NCBI RefSeq assembly: GCF_004784465.1
Contig: NZ_SRRU01000011.1
Span: 1-64,000, forward strand
Source: Streptomyces griseoluteus
GTDB taxonomy: Bacteria; Actinomycetota; Actinomycetes; Streptomycetales; Streptomycetaceae
Length of the DNA: 64,000 nt
Direction: 5' to 3'
Under the pieces are notes generated by a model. The model had not been told where the DNA came from, made no database searches, and saw only the letters and a program-made list of their open reading frames with translations. A program made the position numbers and the translations under genes. Shown piece by piece: positions 56,443 to 64,000 of the stretch (positions within the stretch are counted from its first letter, which is position 1; every line of letters begins with the position of its first letter).

Positions 56443-58128
56443 TCAGCCGGTGAAGCCGGCCGTGATCGAGGTGAACTGCCAGGTGCTCTGGTTGATGCCG
56501 GAGCAGTTGCTCACCACACCGCCGCCGGCGCACGGCCGGTCCCGGTTGACCGCCCAGTAGGCGAGCCGGGCGATGTGGTGCGAGTTGCTCCAGTCACGGA
56601 TCTTGGTCCAGATCTCCGGCGTGGTGTTCTCCTGCTGGTCGGACAGACCGTTCATGCCGGAGATGCCGATGTGGGAGTAGGCGGTCGCGTCGTCCCAGCC
56701 GAAGGTCGACTTCAGCTTGGCCTTCAGACCCTCGGCCGCGTTCACCGTGTTGCCGTACATGTCCGAGCCGCCGCCGAAGTCGAACGGCATGATCGTGAAC
56801 ACGTCGATGTCGGCGCCGATCGACTTGGCCTGCTCGATGAGCCGGTTGCCGTAGTAGGTCGGGCCGGTGGTCGTGGTGCCGAAGGTGACGATGGTCTTCA
56901 GGCCGGGGTTGTTCGCCTTGACCGTCTTCAGCGCGGTGAGGATCTTCGCCTGCACGGCCTCGTTCTCGAACTCGTCCGTGTTCTCGATGTCCATGTCGAT
57001 CGATTTCAGCGAGTAGGCGTCGATCACCTTCTGGATCGCGCCGGCCAGCGCGCCCGCCGAGGAGCAGTTGGCGCCGAGCTTGCTGCCCTGCCAGCCGCCG
57101 AAGGAGGGCACGATGTCACCGCCCGCCGAGCGGATCTGGTTGATCGCGGTCTGGTCGACCCCGCCGGTGAGCGGCCGGCTGCCGTCCCACGCCGGGTTGC
57201 AGCCGCCCGAGTCCAGCACGAACGCCATGGTGAACCACTTCACCCCGGTCGCGTTCATCACCGTCGCCGGGTTCGGCGGGTCGCCCCAGCCCTCGTACAG
57301 ATACGGCGCGGCCTGCTTGAAACCGGTGCCGCCGCCCGAGCCCGCGTTCGTCGTCACCGAGACCGGGTTGGAGGCGCCGGAGGTGTTCCCGGCCGCGTCC
57401 CGCGCCTTCACGGTGAAGGTGTACGCGGTGCTCGGCGAGAGCCCGCTGACCGTGGCCGTCGTCCCGGAGACGCTGAGCACCTGGTTGGAGCCGCTGTAGA
57501 TGTCGTACGCGGTGACGCCCACGTTGTCGGTGGCCGCGTTCCACCGCAGCGAGACGCTGCCCGAGGTCTTGCCGGTCGAGGTGAGGCTGCTCGGTGTGCT
57601 CGGCGCCTGGGTGTCACCGCCGCCCCCGCCGCCCGGTCCGTCCAGGCTGATGTCGTCCGCCTGGTAGGAGCCCTGCGCGTACCAGCCGTGCACGTACACG
57701 GTCGCGCTGGTCTGCGAGGCGCCGGTGGTGAAGGAGACGGTGAGCTGGCTGTACGCCGACGGGGACGAGGTCCAGGTCGAGGCCCCGCCGTCCACCCCGA
57801 GGTAGACGTACGAGCCGCGGACCCAGCCGCTGAGGGTGTACGCGGTGTTCGGCTTCACGGCGACGGTCTGCGCGCACTGCGCGGTGTCGCTCGAACTCAC
57901 CGCGCCCTGCAGCGCCTTGGAGCCGCCGTGCACGGGGGAGGAGACGACCGAGCCGAGGTTGCCGGAACAGGTCCACGGGGACAGGCCGCCCGACTCGAAG
58001 CCGGGGTTGGTGAGCACGTTGGCCGCCTCGGCGGTGCCCGGCAGGGCGACGGCCCCGCCGAGTGCCAGGGCGGCGGTGCCGACCAGGGCGAGAAGCCGGC
58101 GTCTGGGACGCCCGAGAATGTGTCGCAC
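56443..58128 (-). CDS. Secreted GH18 chitinase with N-terminal CBM and FnIII domains
   Basis: The 561-residue product starts at GTG 58128 behind AGGGAGA. Signal peptide VRHILGRPRRRLLALVGTAALALGGAVALPGTAEA. Domain order: CBM4/9-like beta-sandwich (ANVLTNPGFESGGLSPWTCSGNLGSVVSSPVHGG through TVYVHGWYAQGSYQADDISLDGPG); FnIII (QAPSTPSSLTSTGKTSGSVSLRWNAATDNVGVTAYDIYSG); GH18 with catalytic LKSIDMDIENTDEF (DxxDxDxE), GGDIVPSFGGWQG, and TIMPFDFGGGSDMYG. This is the usual Streptomyces ChiC/ChiD-like layout and yields chito-oligosaccharides from chitin. Upstream lie two dre-like boxes, so DasR control is likely. Confidence 0.93.
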   Translation of the reverse strand: MRHILGRPRRRLLALVGTAALALGGAVALPGTAEAANVLTNPGFESGGLSPWTCSGNLGSVVSSPVHGGSKALQGAVSSSDTAQCAQTVAVKPNTAYTLSGWVRGSYVYLGVDGGASTWTSSPSAYSQLTVSFTTGASQTSATVYVHGWYAQGSYQADDISLDGPGGGGGGDTQAPSTPSSLTSTGKTSGSVSLRWNAATDNVGVTAYDIYSGSNQVLSVSGTTATVSGLSPSTAYTFTVKARDAAGNTSGASNPVSVTTNAGSGGGTGFKQAAPYLYEGWGDPPNPATVMNATGVKWFTMAFVLDSGGCNPAWDGSRPLTGGVDQTAINQIRSAGGDIVPSFGGWQGSKLGANCSSAGALAGAIQKVIDAYSLKSIDMDIENTDEFENEAVQAKILTALKTVKANNPGLKTIVTFGTTTTGPTYYGNRLIEQAKSIGADIDVFTIMPFDFGGGSDMYGNTVNAAEGLKAKLKSTFGWDDATAYSHIGISGMNGLSDQQENTTPEIWTKIRDWSNSHHIARLAYWAVNRDRPCAGGGVVSNCSGINQSTWQFTSITAGFTG

Positions 58129-58217
58129 GCGATCTCCCTGATGGTATGGGGGCGTTCGGGAGTGCACCGGGGTGCGGGAAGTGCGGAACGAGCCTGCGGA
58201 GAGTGCGCCCCCCAAAG

Positions 58218-58268
58218 TGGTATGGACCAATCCAACTGTCAAGGGACAGCACGGGATTGGTCCATACC
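58218..58268. promoter_or_regulatory. Paired dre-like boxes (DasR/chitinase control element)
   Basis: GGTATGGACCAATCC at 58219-58233 and GGATTGGTCCATACC at 58254-58268 are exact inverted copies. Each contains a TGGTxxxxACC-type core, TGGTATGGACCA and TGGTCCATACCG, close to the DasR element TGGTCTAGACCA (10 and 9 of 12 matches). Between them CTGTC/GACAG forms an inner dyad. The element is 90 bases upstream of the chitinase start, where Streptomyces chitinase genes have their repeat-type operators. Confidence 0.75.
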
Positions 58269-58285
58269 GGGATGGCGACGGAGTA

Positions 58286-59422
58286 CTACAGCGGCAGCGC
58301 GGCTCCGGCTCCCGCCGCCGCGGCGGCCGACGCGGCGAGCGGGGCGGTGGGCGCGGGCAGGCACACCTCCGCCTCCTCGGGGTCCTGCTCGGTGAGCGTC
58401 GGCGGGCCCAGCGGGCGCGGCCCGGAGACCACCGCGTAGTCCTGGCCCAGGAACGGCGGCTCGACCGTGCCGGGGTCCTCACCCAGCGCCAACTGAACAG
58501 CGGCCCACGGGGCGTTGACCCCGCACAGGGAGAGCTGGTGCAGTCCGCCGGCGGCACGGGTGTTGACGTCGAGCAGCACCGGCCGGTCGCCCAGCATGCG
58601 GAACTGGATGTTGGACAGGTAGTGCAGCCCGAAGCCCTCCGCGATCAGCCGGGCCGGCTCCAGCCAGCGCTCGTCCAGGGTGAAGCCACGCCGCCGGCCG
58701 TTCTTGGTGCGGCCCACCATCAGCCGGACCCGGTTGTCCGGACCGGTCAGGCAGTCCACCGACACCTCCGGCTGCTCCAGCCTCGGCATCACCAGCAGGT
58801 CCACCGGCTCCTCGGCCTCCCGCAGCGCCGACACCGCCAGATCGAGCTGCACGTACGGGCTCGGGAAGCCGCTCAGGTGGGCCAGCGAGAAGGGCGAGCG
58901 GGTGATCATCCGGAAGCCGACCCCGCCCGCCCCGGAGGCGGGCTTGAAGCATGCCCGGTGCCCGGCCGCCTCCAACTCCTCGACTGCGGCCAGGAGTTCG
59001 TCCGCCGTACGGACCCGGAACCACGGCGGCACCGGCACGCCCACCGAACGGACCGCCTCGTACGCGGTCACCTTGTCCTCGAACACGGCCACCGCCTCCG
59101 GTGTCGGCGCCAGCAGGGCCGTACCCGCCGCGGCGAAGTCGGCGCGGTGCGCCACGATCGCCGCCTGGTGCAGCCGGGGCACGAAGACATCGATGCCACG
59201 CCGGGCGCACTGGTCGAGCGCGTACTCGACGTACCCGGCCGGGGACAGCCCCTCCGGCTCCAGCGCGGCGGTGTCGGCGGCGGCCAGCACGGGGGAGTCC
59301 GGGTCGCCGTGCGTCGCGTGGATCTCCACGGCGCGGTCGCTCGGGTTTCTCCGGAGCTGATCCATGAAGAACACGTTCTCCGCGTACGTGCGGTTGAGCC
59401 ATACGCGTACGCGAGAGACCAT
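58286..59422 (-). CDS. ATP-grasp enzyme (carboxylate-amine ligase type)
   Basis: The 378-residue product has the ATP-grasp plan: N-terminal Rossmann-like domain (RVRVWLNRTYAENVFFMDQLRRNPSDRAVEIHATHGDPDSP), ATP-binding Lys in EDKVTAYEAV and HRACFKPASGAGGVGFRMI, then the metal site VLLDVNTRAAGGLHQLSL. It resembles PylC/CarB-like amide-bond ligases used in peptide-type secondary metabolism. The C-terminal 40 residues (EEAEVCLPAPTAPLAASAAAAAGAGAALPL) are low complexity. It diverges from the phosphopantetheinyl transferase gene; partners for a product are not visible here. The substrate is unknown. Confidence 0.82.
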   Translation of the reverse strand: MVSRVRVWLNRTYAENVFFMDQLRRNPSDRAVEIHATHGDPDSPVLAAADTAALEPEGLSPAGYVEYALDQCARRGIDVFVPRLHQAAIVAHRADFAAAGTALLAPTPEAVAVFEDKVTAYEAVRSVGVPVPPWFRVRTADELLAAVEELEAAGHRACFKPASGAGGVGFRMITRSPFSLAHLSGFPSPYVQLDLAVSALREAEEPVDLLVMPRLEQPEVSVDCLTGPDNRVRLMVGRTKNGRRRGFTLDERWLEPARLIAEGFGLHYLSNIQFRMLGDRPVLLDVNTRAAGGLHQLSLCGVNAPWAAVQLALGEDPGTVEPPFLGQDYAVVSGPRPLGPPTLTEQDPEEAEVCLPAPTAPLAASAAAAAGAGAALPL

Positions 59423-59690
59423 GCGGGCCGCCTTTCGGGGGTTTTCGGGCAGGACTCAGCGGTCCGCGCCCGGACAGGAGGAAGGAAGGGTCACCAAACC
59501 GCCCTGTGAAAAGGGGTGTTGGGCGGTGAGTGATGGGGCGATCATACGGCCTGCGCGGAGTGGTTCGTGCAACGCGAGTGTTACGGATTCGCCGGGCGCG
59601 CCGGCACCGGACGAGGGTCGCTCTTGCCCGTGCCCAGGCGATGTGCTGTCGTGGTGCCGCACCGCACTGTCGTGGGAGGTCGGGTATCCG

Positions 59691-60368
59691 GTGATCGAGG
59701 AGCTGCTGCCGGACACGGTGGTCGCCGTGGAGTCGTACGGCGTCCCCGACGACGACCCGGACACCGCGCTCTTCCCCGAGGAACGGGCCCTGGTGGACCG
59801 TGCGGTCGCCAAGCGGCGCCTGGAATTCACCTCGGCGCGGGTCTGCGCCCGGCGTGCGATGGAGAAGCTCGGCCGGGCGCCCGCCCCCGTGCCGACCGGC
59901 GAGCGCGGCGCTCCCGTCTGGCCGGACGGCCTGCTCGGCAGCATGACCCACTGCGACGGCTACCGGTGCGCGGCCCTGGCCCGCACCGGCGACCTCGCGT
60001 CCCTCGGCATCGACGCCGAGACGCACGAACCGCTGCCCGAGGGCGTCCTCGACTCCGTCTCCCTGCCCGCCGAACGCGACCGCCGGCGGGCGCTGGCCGC
60101 CGCCCGGCCCGGTGTGCACTGGGACAGGCTGCTGTTCAGCGCCAAGGAATCCGTCTACAAGGCATGGTTCCCGCTGACCCGCGCCTGGCTGGACTTCTCC
60201 GAGGCCGACATCGACCTGGTCCCCACGCACGTCGACCGGGGCACCTTCCACGCCCGGCTGCTGGTGCCGGGCCCTTCGGTGGGTGGCCACCGCCTGACCG
60301 GATTCGACGGCCACTGGCGCACCGGCGACGGGCTGGTCCTGACGGCGGTGACCGTCCCGGCGCCCTGA
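59691..60368 (+). CDS. 4'-phosphopantetheinyl transferase (EntD/Sfp-like)
   Basis: The 225-residue product starts at GTG 59691. Motifs: VWPDGLLGSMTHCDGYRCAALART (the GSxTHC activation segment), ASLGIDAETHEPLPEGV (Mg site, GIDxE), and LFSAKESVYKAWFPLTRAWLDFSEADI (F-[SG]-AKE-x-x-[FY]-K). It charges carrier proteins of fatty-acid, polyketide or NRPS systems with the phosphopantetheine arm. From memory S. coelicolor has such a broad-range enzyme, SCO6673, in a comparable place. The N-terminus is uncertain, since open frame extends upstream but without homology. It ends eight bases before the stop of the next, convergent gene. Confidence 0.9.
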   Translation: MIEELLPDTVVAVESYGVPDDDPDTALFPEERALVDRAVAKRRLEFTSARVCARRAMEKLGRAPAPVPTGERGAPVWPDGLLGSMTHCDGYRCAALARTGDLASLGIDAETHEPLPEGVLDSVSLPAERDRRRALAAARPGVHWDRLLFSAKESVYKAWFPLTRAWLDFSEADIDLVPTHVDRGTFHARLLVPGPSVGGHRLTGFDGHWRTGDGLVLTAVTVPAP

Positions 60369-60376
60369 TCCGGGGC

Positions 60377-60595
60377 CTACGGGTACCAGGTGCGCAGCAG
60401 CTCGAAGAACTCGTCCTCGTTCCCCGCCAGCCCGGCTCCGGCCAGCGCCCGTTCGGCCTCGGCCAGCACGCCCGGCGGCACCATGGCCGGGGCCGCGTCC
60501 GGCGGGCCGTCCAGGGTGGCGCGCACGGTGTGCAGCAGCCGGAGATACGCCTGTACGGCGGTGCGCTCACGGTCGGTCAGTACGGCGGTCGGCAT
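60377..60595 (-). CDS. Small conserved hypothetical protein (72 residues)
   Basis: ATG 60595 opens PTAVLTDRERTAVQAYLRLLHTVRATLDGPPDAAPAMVPPGVLAEAERALAGAGLAGNEDEFFELLRTWYP. It is entirely helical in appearance and acidic, without signal peptide. The gene follows the XRE/ImmA pair at a 146-base gap on the same strand and converges with the phosphopantetheinyl transferase gene. I do not recognise a family. The codon-position GC pattern fits a real gene. Confidence 0.6.
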   Translation of the reverse strand: MPTAVLTDRERTAVQAYLRLLHTVRATLDGPPDAAPAMVPPGVLAEAERALAGAGLAGNEDEFFELLRTWYP

Positions 60596-60741
60596 CGGTC
60601 GGCTCCCCGGTCGGCGGCACGGTTCACGCACGCTGGCGCAGCGCACCGCCCCTCGCGGCACGCACGGTTCCAGCTTGCCGCCCACCACTGACAACGCGTC
60701 GGCCCCGGGCCGCCCGGGGTCGCCCGTACGGCTCAGGCGCC

Positions 60742-61326
60742 TCAGCCCTGCGGCCCCGGATATCCCAGCGACGTACCGATGCGCCCTGCCACGTCGTCCC
60801 GGCGGACCGGGCCGCTCAGCGACGAACCCCGCATCCTGGTACGGCACTTGCTGGCCAGCAGCAGGCCGAAGGTCTCCGCGTCCCGCTCCTCGTCCTGGTC
60901 GAACCGGGTGCGCGCGGCGACCCGGTGCACGGCCGCCCGCAGCGCGTCCCGGTCGGTGTCGTCCGTCAGCAGCCGGGTGGCGACCCCCATGCCGAGACCG
61001 TCGACCCGGTGGGCGGCGTGGTCGGTCTGCATGTGCCACAGCTCGTGGCCGAGGATCACCAACTGGTGGTCGGGCGCGGTGCGTTCCTCCACCACGACCA
61101 GATCGCGGTCGCTCATGTCCAGCCACAGCCCGCTGGCCGTGCCGGGCGGGAAGACCGACGTACGGAAGTGCACCGGGCGGCCGCGCCTGCGGCTCATCGC
61201 CGAGCACAGCGAGCGGTACAGCTCCTCGGGCGGCACCGGCGCGGGCCGCCGGTCCAACTGGCCGACCAGTTCGGCGCACAGCCGCCGCATGTCCTTGGCG
61301 ATGTTCTTGGACCCCATCCCGATCAC
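60742..61326 (-). CDS. ImmA/IrrE-type zinc metallopeptidase-like protein
   Basis: The 194-residue product starts at GTG 61326, overlapping the stop of the XRE gene (GTGA). A zinc site is visible in LVILGHELWHMQTDH (HExxH) with a distal DQDEERDAETFG Glu, as in DUF955/ImmA-IrrE metallopeptidases. These cleave or bind a partner repressor. Here the partner is the coupled XRE protein upstream. The C-terminal end (KCRTRMRGSSLSGPVRRDD) is short. Such pairs are abundant in streptomycetes and may act as stress or phage-response switches. Confidence 0.82.
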   Translation of the reverse strand: MIGMGSKNIAKDMRRLCAELVGQLDRRPAPVPPEELYRSLCSAMSRRRGRPVHFRTSVFPPGTASGLWLDMSDRDLVVVEERTAPDHQLVILGHELWHMQTDHAAHRVDGLGMGVATRLLTDDTDRDALRAAVHRVAARTRFDQDEERDAETFGLLLASKCRTRMRGSSLSGPVRRDDVAGRIGTSLGYPGPQG

Positions 61327-61979
61327 GACCCCGGCTGCCGGACGCTCTCCAGCAGCATGTCCAGCCACTCCGCGACCTTGTCGCGGTGCTGGTCGGTGGG
61401 GAGCTGGGCGGCGCGCCAGGCGATCCCGCGCACCCCGTGGTCCTGGAGCAGCCGCTCCAGCGGGTCCTGCGCCGTCGCGGAGGCGGCCCGCTCCCGGTCC
61501 GCCAGCTTCTGGAGAAGCTCCTGCTCGATGTGCTGGAGGACGCCCGCGAGCGCCTCGGGGTCCTCCGCCGTCAGGAACCCGGCATGTACGTGGAAGAACC
61601 GCTGGAGCGCGTCGCAGTGCTCCATCGTGGGGCGCCGGTCGCCGTTGATCAGGGCGCCGGCCTGCTGCCGGGACATGCCGGCGCCGTCGGCGATCTCCTG
61701 CTGGGTGTATCTGCGCCCGCCGGGCTTGAGCCGGGTGCGGCGCAGCAGGTCCAGCCGTTGCAGGAAGCGGGCCTGCACGTCCGGTTCACCGGCCGGGCGG
61801 CCGGTGAGCAGCGCCTTGACCACCGGCTCCGGGACCCCGCTGCCGACCGAGAGCCGGGCGGTGTCGAAGACCTCGGCGTGCGGGACGCCGAGCCGGTCGG
61901 CGAGCGCGGTGACGCGGGCGACGACGGCCGGAAGCTGAGCGGTCGCCGTGGCGCCCGGATTCTCGTAGCCATCCGTCAC
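61323..61979 (-). CDS. XRE-family HTH regulator paired with the ImmA/IrrE gene
   Basis: The 218-residue product starts at GTG 61979, with AGGAG eight bases upstream (an ATG further up lacks a site). The HTH is in the middle: LRRTRLKPGGRRYTQQEIADGAGMSRQQAGALINGDRRPTMEHCDALQRFFHV. The N-terminal 80 residues and the C-terminal EQELLQKLADRERAASATAQDPLERLLQDHGVRGIAWRAAQL are helical. Its stop overlaps the metallopeptidase start. It is divergent from the MmyB-type gene across a 250-base gap that contains small palindromes and may bind there. Confidence 0.84.
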   Translation of the reverse strand: MTDGYENPGATATAQLPAVVARVTALADRLGVPHAEVFDTARLSVGSGVPEPVVKALLTGRPAGEPDVQARFLQRLDLLRRTRLKPGGRRYTQQEIADGAGMSRQQAGALINGDRRPTMEHCDALQRFFHVHAGFLTAEDPEALAGVLQHIEQELLQKLADRERAASATAQDPLERLLQDHGVRGIAWRAAQLPTDQHRDKVAEWLDMLLESVRQPGS

Positions 61980-62100
61980 CGACAGAACTCCTACGTCTCT
62001 CAAGGGCCGCGCGCCGCGCGAGATCGGGCGCGCTTGTCACCCCCGGCCGCCATGAACATCCCGGAGAGTAGCCCGTGGTTCGAACTCACATCCAGGTCTC

Positions 62101-62157
62101 GCCACAACTGTGGCGAATTTCAGCCGTCAACAGGCATGAAATGCCACGATAGTTGAC
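62101..62157. promoter_or_regulatory. Cluster of short dyads in divergent gap
   Basis: GCCACA-AC-TGTGGC (62101-62114), GGCAT-GAA-ATGCC (62133-62145) and GTCAAC ... GTTGAC (62126-62131 and 62152-62157) are stacked within 57 bases between the XRE gene and the MmyB-type gene. They are good candidates for the operators of either regulator. Confidence 0.5.
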
Positions 62158-62228
62158 ACGGCTCTTGTCGGAGCAGCAGGATCGCAGCGCCGCGTGCAGG
62201 CGGCCAAGGCAAGAGGGGTGACCACCCG

Positions 62229-62861
62229 ATGGCACATCAGGCGGGCGGGCGGCGGCCGGTATCCCGGTCCGTCCCCGAGAGCTGTGAGGCGCGGGACTAT
62301 CTGGACGACTACGCCGCCGTGGTGGAGGCCGCCCCGTTCCCCTCGCTCGTCGTGGACCACCGCTGGAACGTCATTCTGGCCAACGACTCCTTCGCCGTCC
62401 TCTTCGGTGAGGTGCGGCACCACCCCACCGCGATGCCCGGCGACAACTTCCTGCGCTTCGTCCTCTTCCACCCCGACGCGGGCCGCGTGCTCGGCGAGCA
62501 CGAGCCGGCCTGGTGCCTGCCGATGCTGGCCCAGCTCAAGACCGCGATGGAGGGGTACGGCCACGACCACGAACTCCAGGCGATACGCCGGGACGTGGCC
62601 CACGACCCGATCATGGAGGCCGCCTACCGGCAGGGGCTGCCGCACTGGATACACGCGGTCGGCGAGAGCGCGGCCCGGCTCGACGGCGCCGTACGCCTGC
62701 TGCACCACCCCGATCCGCGCCGGGGCACCACGGAGTGCCGGGTGGTGGACGAGACCCCGCCCCTGCTGCGCGACCTGGGTCACCGGCGCCTGACGATGAT
62801 CCCCCGGCAGCCGTCCACCGCCGGCCGGCGCGCCCACCTGACGGTCGTCCCCACCCCATAG
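62229..62861 (+). CDS. Stand-alone MmyB-type ligand-binding domain protein
   Basis: The 210-residue product lacks the N-terminal XRE HTH of MmyB-like regulators but contains their PAS-like ligand domain: LDDYAAVVEAAPFPSLVVDHRWNVILANDSFAVLFGEVRHHPTAMPGDNFLRFVLFHPDAGRVLGEHEPAWCLPMLAQLKTAMEGYGHDHELQAIRRDVAHDP. This pattern (VxDxRWxVLAxNxxxxxLF, NxLRxxFxxP) is the MmyB LBD signature. A domain alone could modulate the XRE protein encoded divergently. ATG 62229 begins a basic leader; the ribosome site AAGAGGGG lies just upstream. Confidence 0.78.
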   Translation: MAHQAGGRRPVSRSVPESCEARDYLDDYAAVVEAAPFPSLVVDHRWNVILANDSFAVLFGEVRHHPTAMPGDNFLRFVLFHPDAGRVLGEHEPAWCLPMLAQLKTAMEGYGHDHELQAIRRDVAHDPIMEAAYRQGLPHWIHAVGESAARLDGAVRLLHHPDPRRGTTECRVVDETPPLLRDLGHRRLTMIPRQPSTAGRRAHLTVVPTP

Positions 62862-62926
62862 ACCCGGCCCGGCCCCGTCGGTGTTCAGGTCATCGACGGC
62901 GCCGGGTCATCCGCACCCGCGACACT

Positions 62927-62965
62927 GTTACGCAAGCTGCTTGCGTAACTTGCGCTACCCTTGCG
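62927..62965. promoter_or_regulatory. Perfect LacI-type operator plus CTTGCG direct repeats
   Basis: GTTACGCAAGC (62927-62937), central T, GCTTGCGTAAC (62939-62949): a 23-base perfect dyad. Its right half begins a series of CTTGCG hexamers at 62940, 62949 and 62960, spaced 9 and 11 bases. It ends four bases before the start codon of the LacI-family gene, which strongly suggests autoregulation. Confidence 0.85.
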
Positions 62966-62968
62966 CAC

Positions 62969-63967
62969 ATGACGCGACGACTTGCGGAAGTGGCGAAGAA
63001 GGTCGGGGTCAGCGAGGCCACGGTCAGCCGGGTGCTCAACGGCAAGCCCGGAGTCTCCGACGCCACCCGGCAGTCGGTCCTCACCGCCTTGGACGTCCTG
63101 GGCTACGAGCGCCCCACCCAGTTGCGCGGCGAGCGCGCCCGTCTGGTCGGCCTGGTCCTGCCGGAACTCCAGAACCCCATCTTCCCCGCGTTCGCCGAGG
63201 TCATCGGGGGCGCGCTCGCCCAGCTCGGGCTGACCCCGGTGCTGTGCACCCAGACCAAGGGCGGCGTCTCGGAGGCCGACTACGTCGAACTCCTCCTTCA
63301 GCAGCAGGTCTCCGGCGTCGTCTTCGCCGGCGGGCTGTACGCGCAGGCCGACGCCCCGCACGACCACTACCGCCGCCTCGCGGACCGCAGCATCCCGGTC
63401 GTGCTGGTCAACGCGGCCATAGAGCACCTCGGCTTCCCCGCCGTCTCCTGCGACGACACGGTCGCCGTCGAGCAGGCGTGGCGCCACCTCGCCTCCCTCG
63501 GCCACGAGCGGATCGGCCTGGTCCTCGGCCCCGGCGACCACGTCCCCTCCGCCCGTAAGCTCGCCGCCGCCCGCGCGCTGGCCGGGGACCTGCCGGACGC
63601 CCATGTGGCCCGTGCCATCTTCTCCATCGAGGGCGGGCACGCTGCCGCCTCCCGGCTGATCGACCGGGGTGTCACCGGCATCATCTGCGCCAGCGACCCG
63701 CTCGCGCTCGGCGCGGTGAGGGCCGCCCGCCGCAAGGGACTTGACGTACCGGGGCAGATCTCGGTGGTCGGCTACGACGACTCGGCCTTCATGAACTGCA
63801 CCGAGCCCCCGCTCACCACCGTCCGCCAGCCCATCGAGGCCATGGGCCGGGCCGCCGTGGAACTGCTGAACGCGCAGATCGGCGGCACCGCCGTCCCCGC
63901 CGAGGAGCTGCTGTTCGAGCCCGAGCTGGTGGTCCGGGGCTCCACCGCGCAAGCGCCGCGCGACTGA
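62969..63967 (+). CDS. LacI-family transcriptional regulator
   Basis: The 332-residue product has the LacI HTH at its N-terminus (RRLAEVAKKVGVSEATVSRVLNGKPGVSDATRQSVLTALDVLGYERP) and a periplasmic-binding-protein sensor (LVGLVLPELQNPIFPAFAEVIGGALAQLGLTPVLCTQTKG through QISVVGYDDSAFMNCTEPPLTTVRQP). The hinge helix position is LRGERARLVG. The start is the ATG at 62969, directly behind the operator; no classical ribosome site stands in front, so it may be translated from a near-leaderless mRNA. Streptomyces regulators with similar operators control maltose/alpha-glucoside genes, but the target genes lie outside this window. Confidence 0.9.
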   Translation: MTRRLAEVAKKVGVSEATVSRVLNGKPGVSDATRQSVLTALDVLGYERPTQLRGERARLVGLVLPELQNPIFPAFAEVIGGALAQLGLTPVLCTQTKGGVSEADYVELLLQQQVSGVVFAGGLYAQADAPHDHYRRLADRSIPVVLVNAAIEHLGFPAVSCDDTVAVEQAWRHLASLGHERIGLVLGPGDHVPSARKLAAARALAGDLPDAHVARAIFSIEGGHAAASRLIDRGVTGIICASDPLALGAVRAARRKGLDVPGQISVVGYDDSAFMNCTEPPLTTVRQPIEAMGRAAVELLNAQIGGTAVPAEELLFEPELVVRGSTAQAPRD

Positions 63968-64000
63968 GCGCACCGGGGAGCCGTTGGGCTGTCAAATAAT

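Overview
The window is very GC-rich and its coding strands show the strong third-position G/C bias of a streptomycete. Streptomyces-type content supports this: a cvn conservon, a serine/threonine kinase with an extracytoplasmic tail, many secreted glycan hydrolases, a pentose-phosphate operon with opcA, and XRE and MmyB-type regulators. As far as I can recall it, the order from about 32 kb to 60 kb (CDP-alcohol transferase, dehydrogenase, PTPS-like protein, glycosyltransferase, methyltransferase, LPG-synthase-like membrane protein, creatininase, GTP cyclohydrolase II, then gnd-pgi-opcA-zwf-tal-tkt and a phosphopantetheinyl transferase) resembles the S. coelicolor SCO66xx region. I could not check this by alignment.

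Left part, 1-20 kb: two transposase remnants; a DUF1877-like gene; an isochorismatase-fold protein; an OFA-family transporter with its small partner; a stand-alone KAS III; tRNA-Leu(GAG); a SUKH/SMI1 protein; a VWA protein; a conservon (cvnA-B-C-D plus a GAF protein); a repeat-rich secreted protein; two tandem-duplicated small secreted proteins; a coupled pair of HTH-TM-sensor proteins; an aldo/keto reductase; and a Ser/Thr kinase. Gene fragments near 16.8 and 18.1 kb mark rearrangement scars.

20-26.6 kb: a beta-glucan uptake and breakdown operon made of a binding lipoprotein, two permeases, a GH1 beta-glucosidase and a GH16 glucanase with two discoidin-type modules.

26.6-32.1 kb: a scrap-yard. 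It holds a truncated methyltransferase joined to a transposase piece, a chimeric reductase/sensor remnant, an ESX-like toxin locus in which both the WXG100-like gene and the effector carry an apparent one-base deletion, a probable immunity gene, a PIN-domain remnant and a helicase tail.

32.1-39.3 kb: the most interesting block, a compact nucleotide-derived pathway of unknown product. Its GTP cyclohydrolase II has Met120 in place of the usual active-site Tyr. From memory, this is the change that makes the S. coelicolor paralogue SCO6655 stop at the formamidopyrimidine. A creatininase/ArfB-like amidohydrolase, which could remove that formyl group, is transcribed divergently 39 bp away. The PTPS-like protein in the block has lost key active-site residues.

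39.4-53 kb: a serine hydrolase, an F420-type oxidoreductase, a TetR regulator, then a seven-gene minus-strand operon tkt-tal-zwf-opcA-pgi-gnd-phosphatase, an AraC regulator and a cysteine-rich lipoprotein.

53-64 kb: more glycan degradation (GH16-CBM6 behind a CebR-like box, GH4, and a GH18 chitinase behind two dre-like boxes), an ATP-grasp ligase, an Sfp-type transferase, an XRE/ImmA pair, a stand-alone MmyB-type ligand domain, and a LacI regulator with a perfect palindromic operator in front of it.
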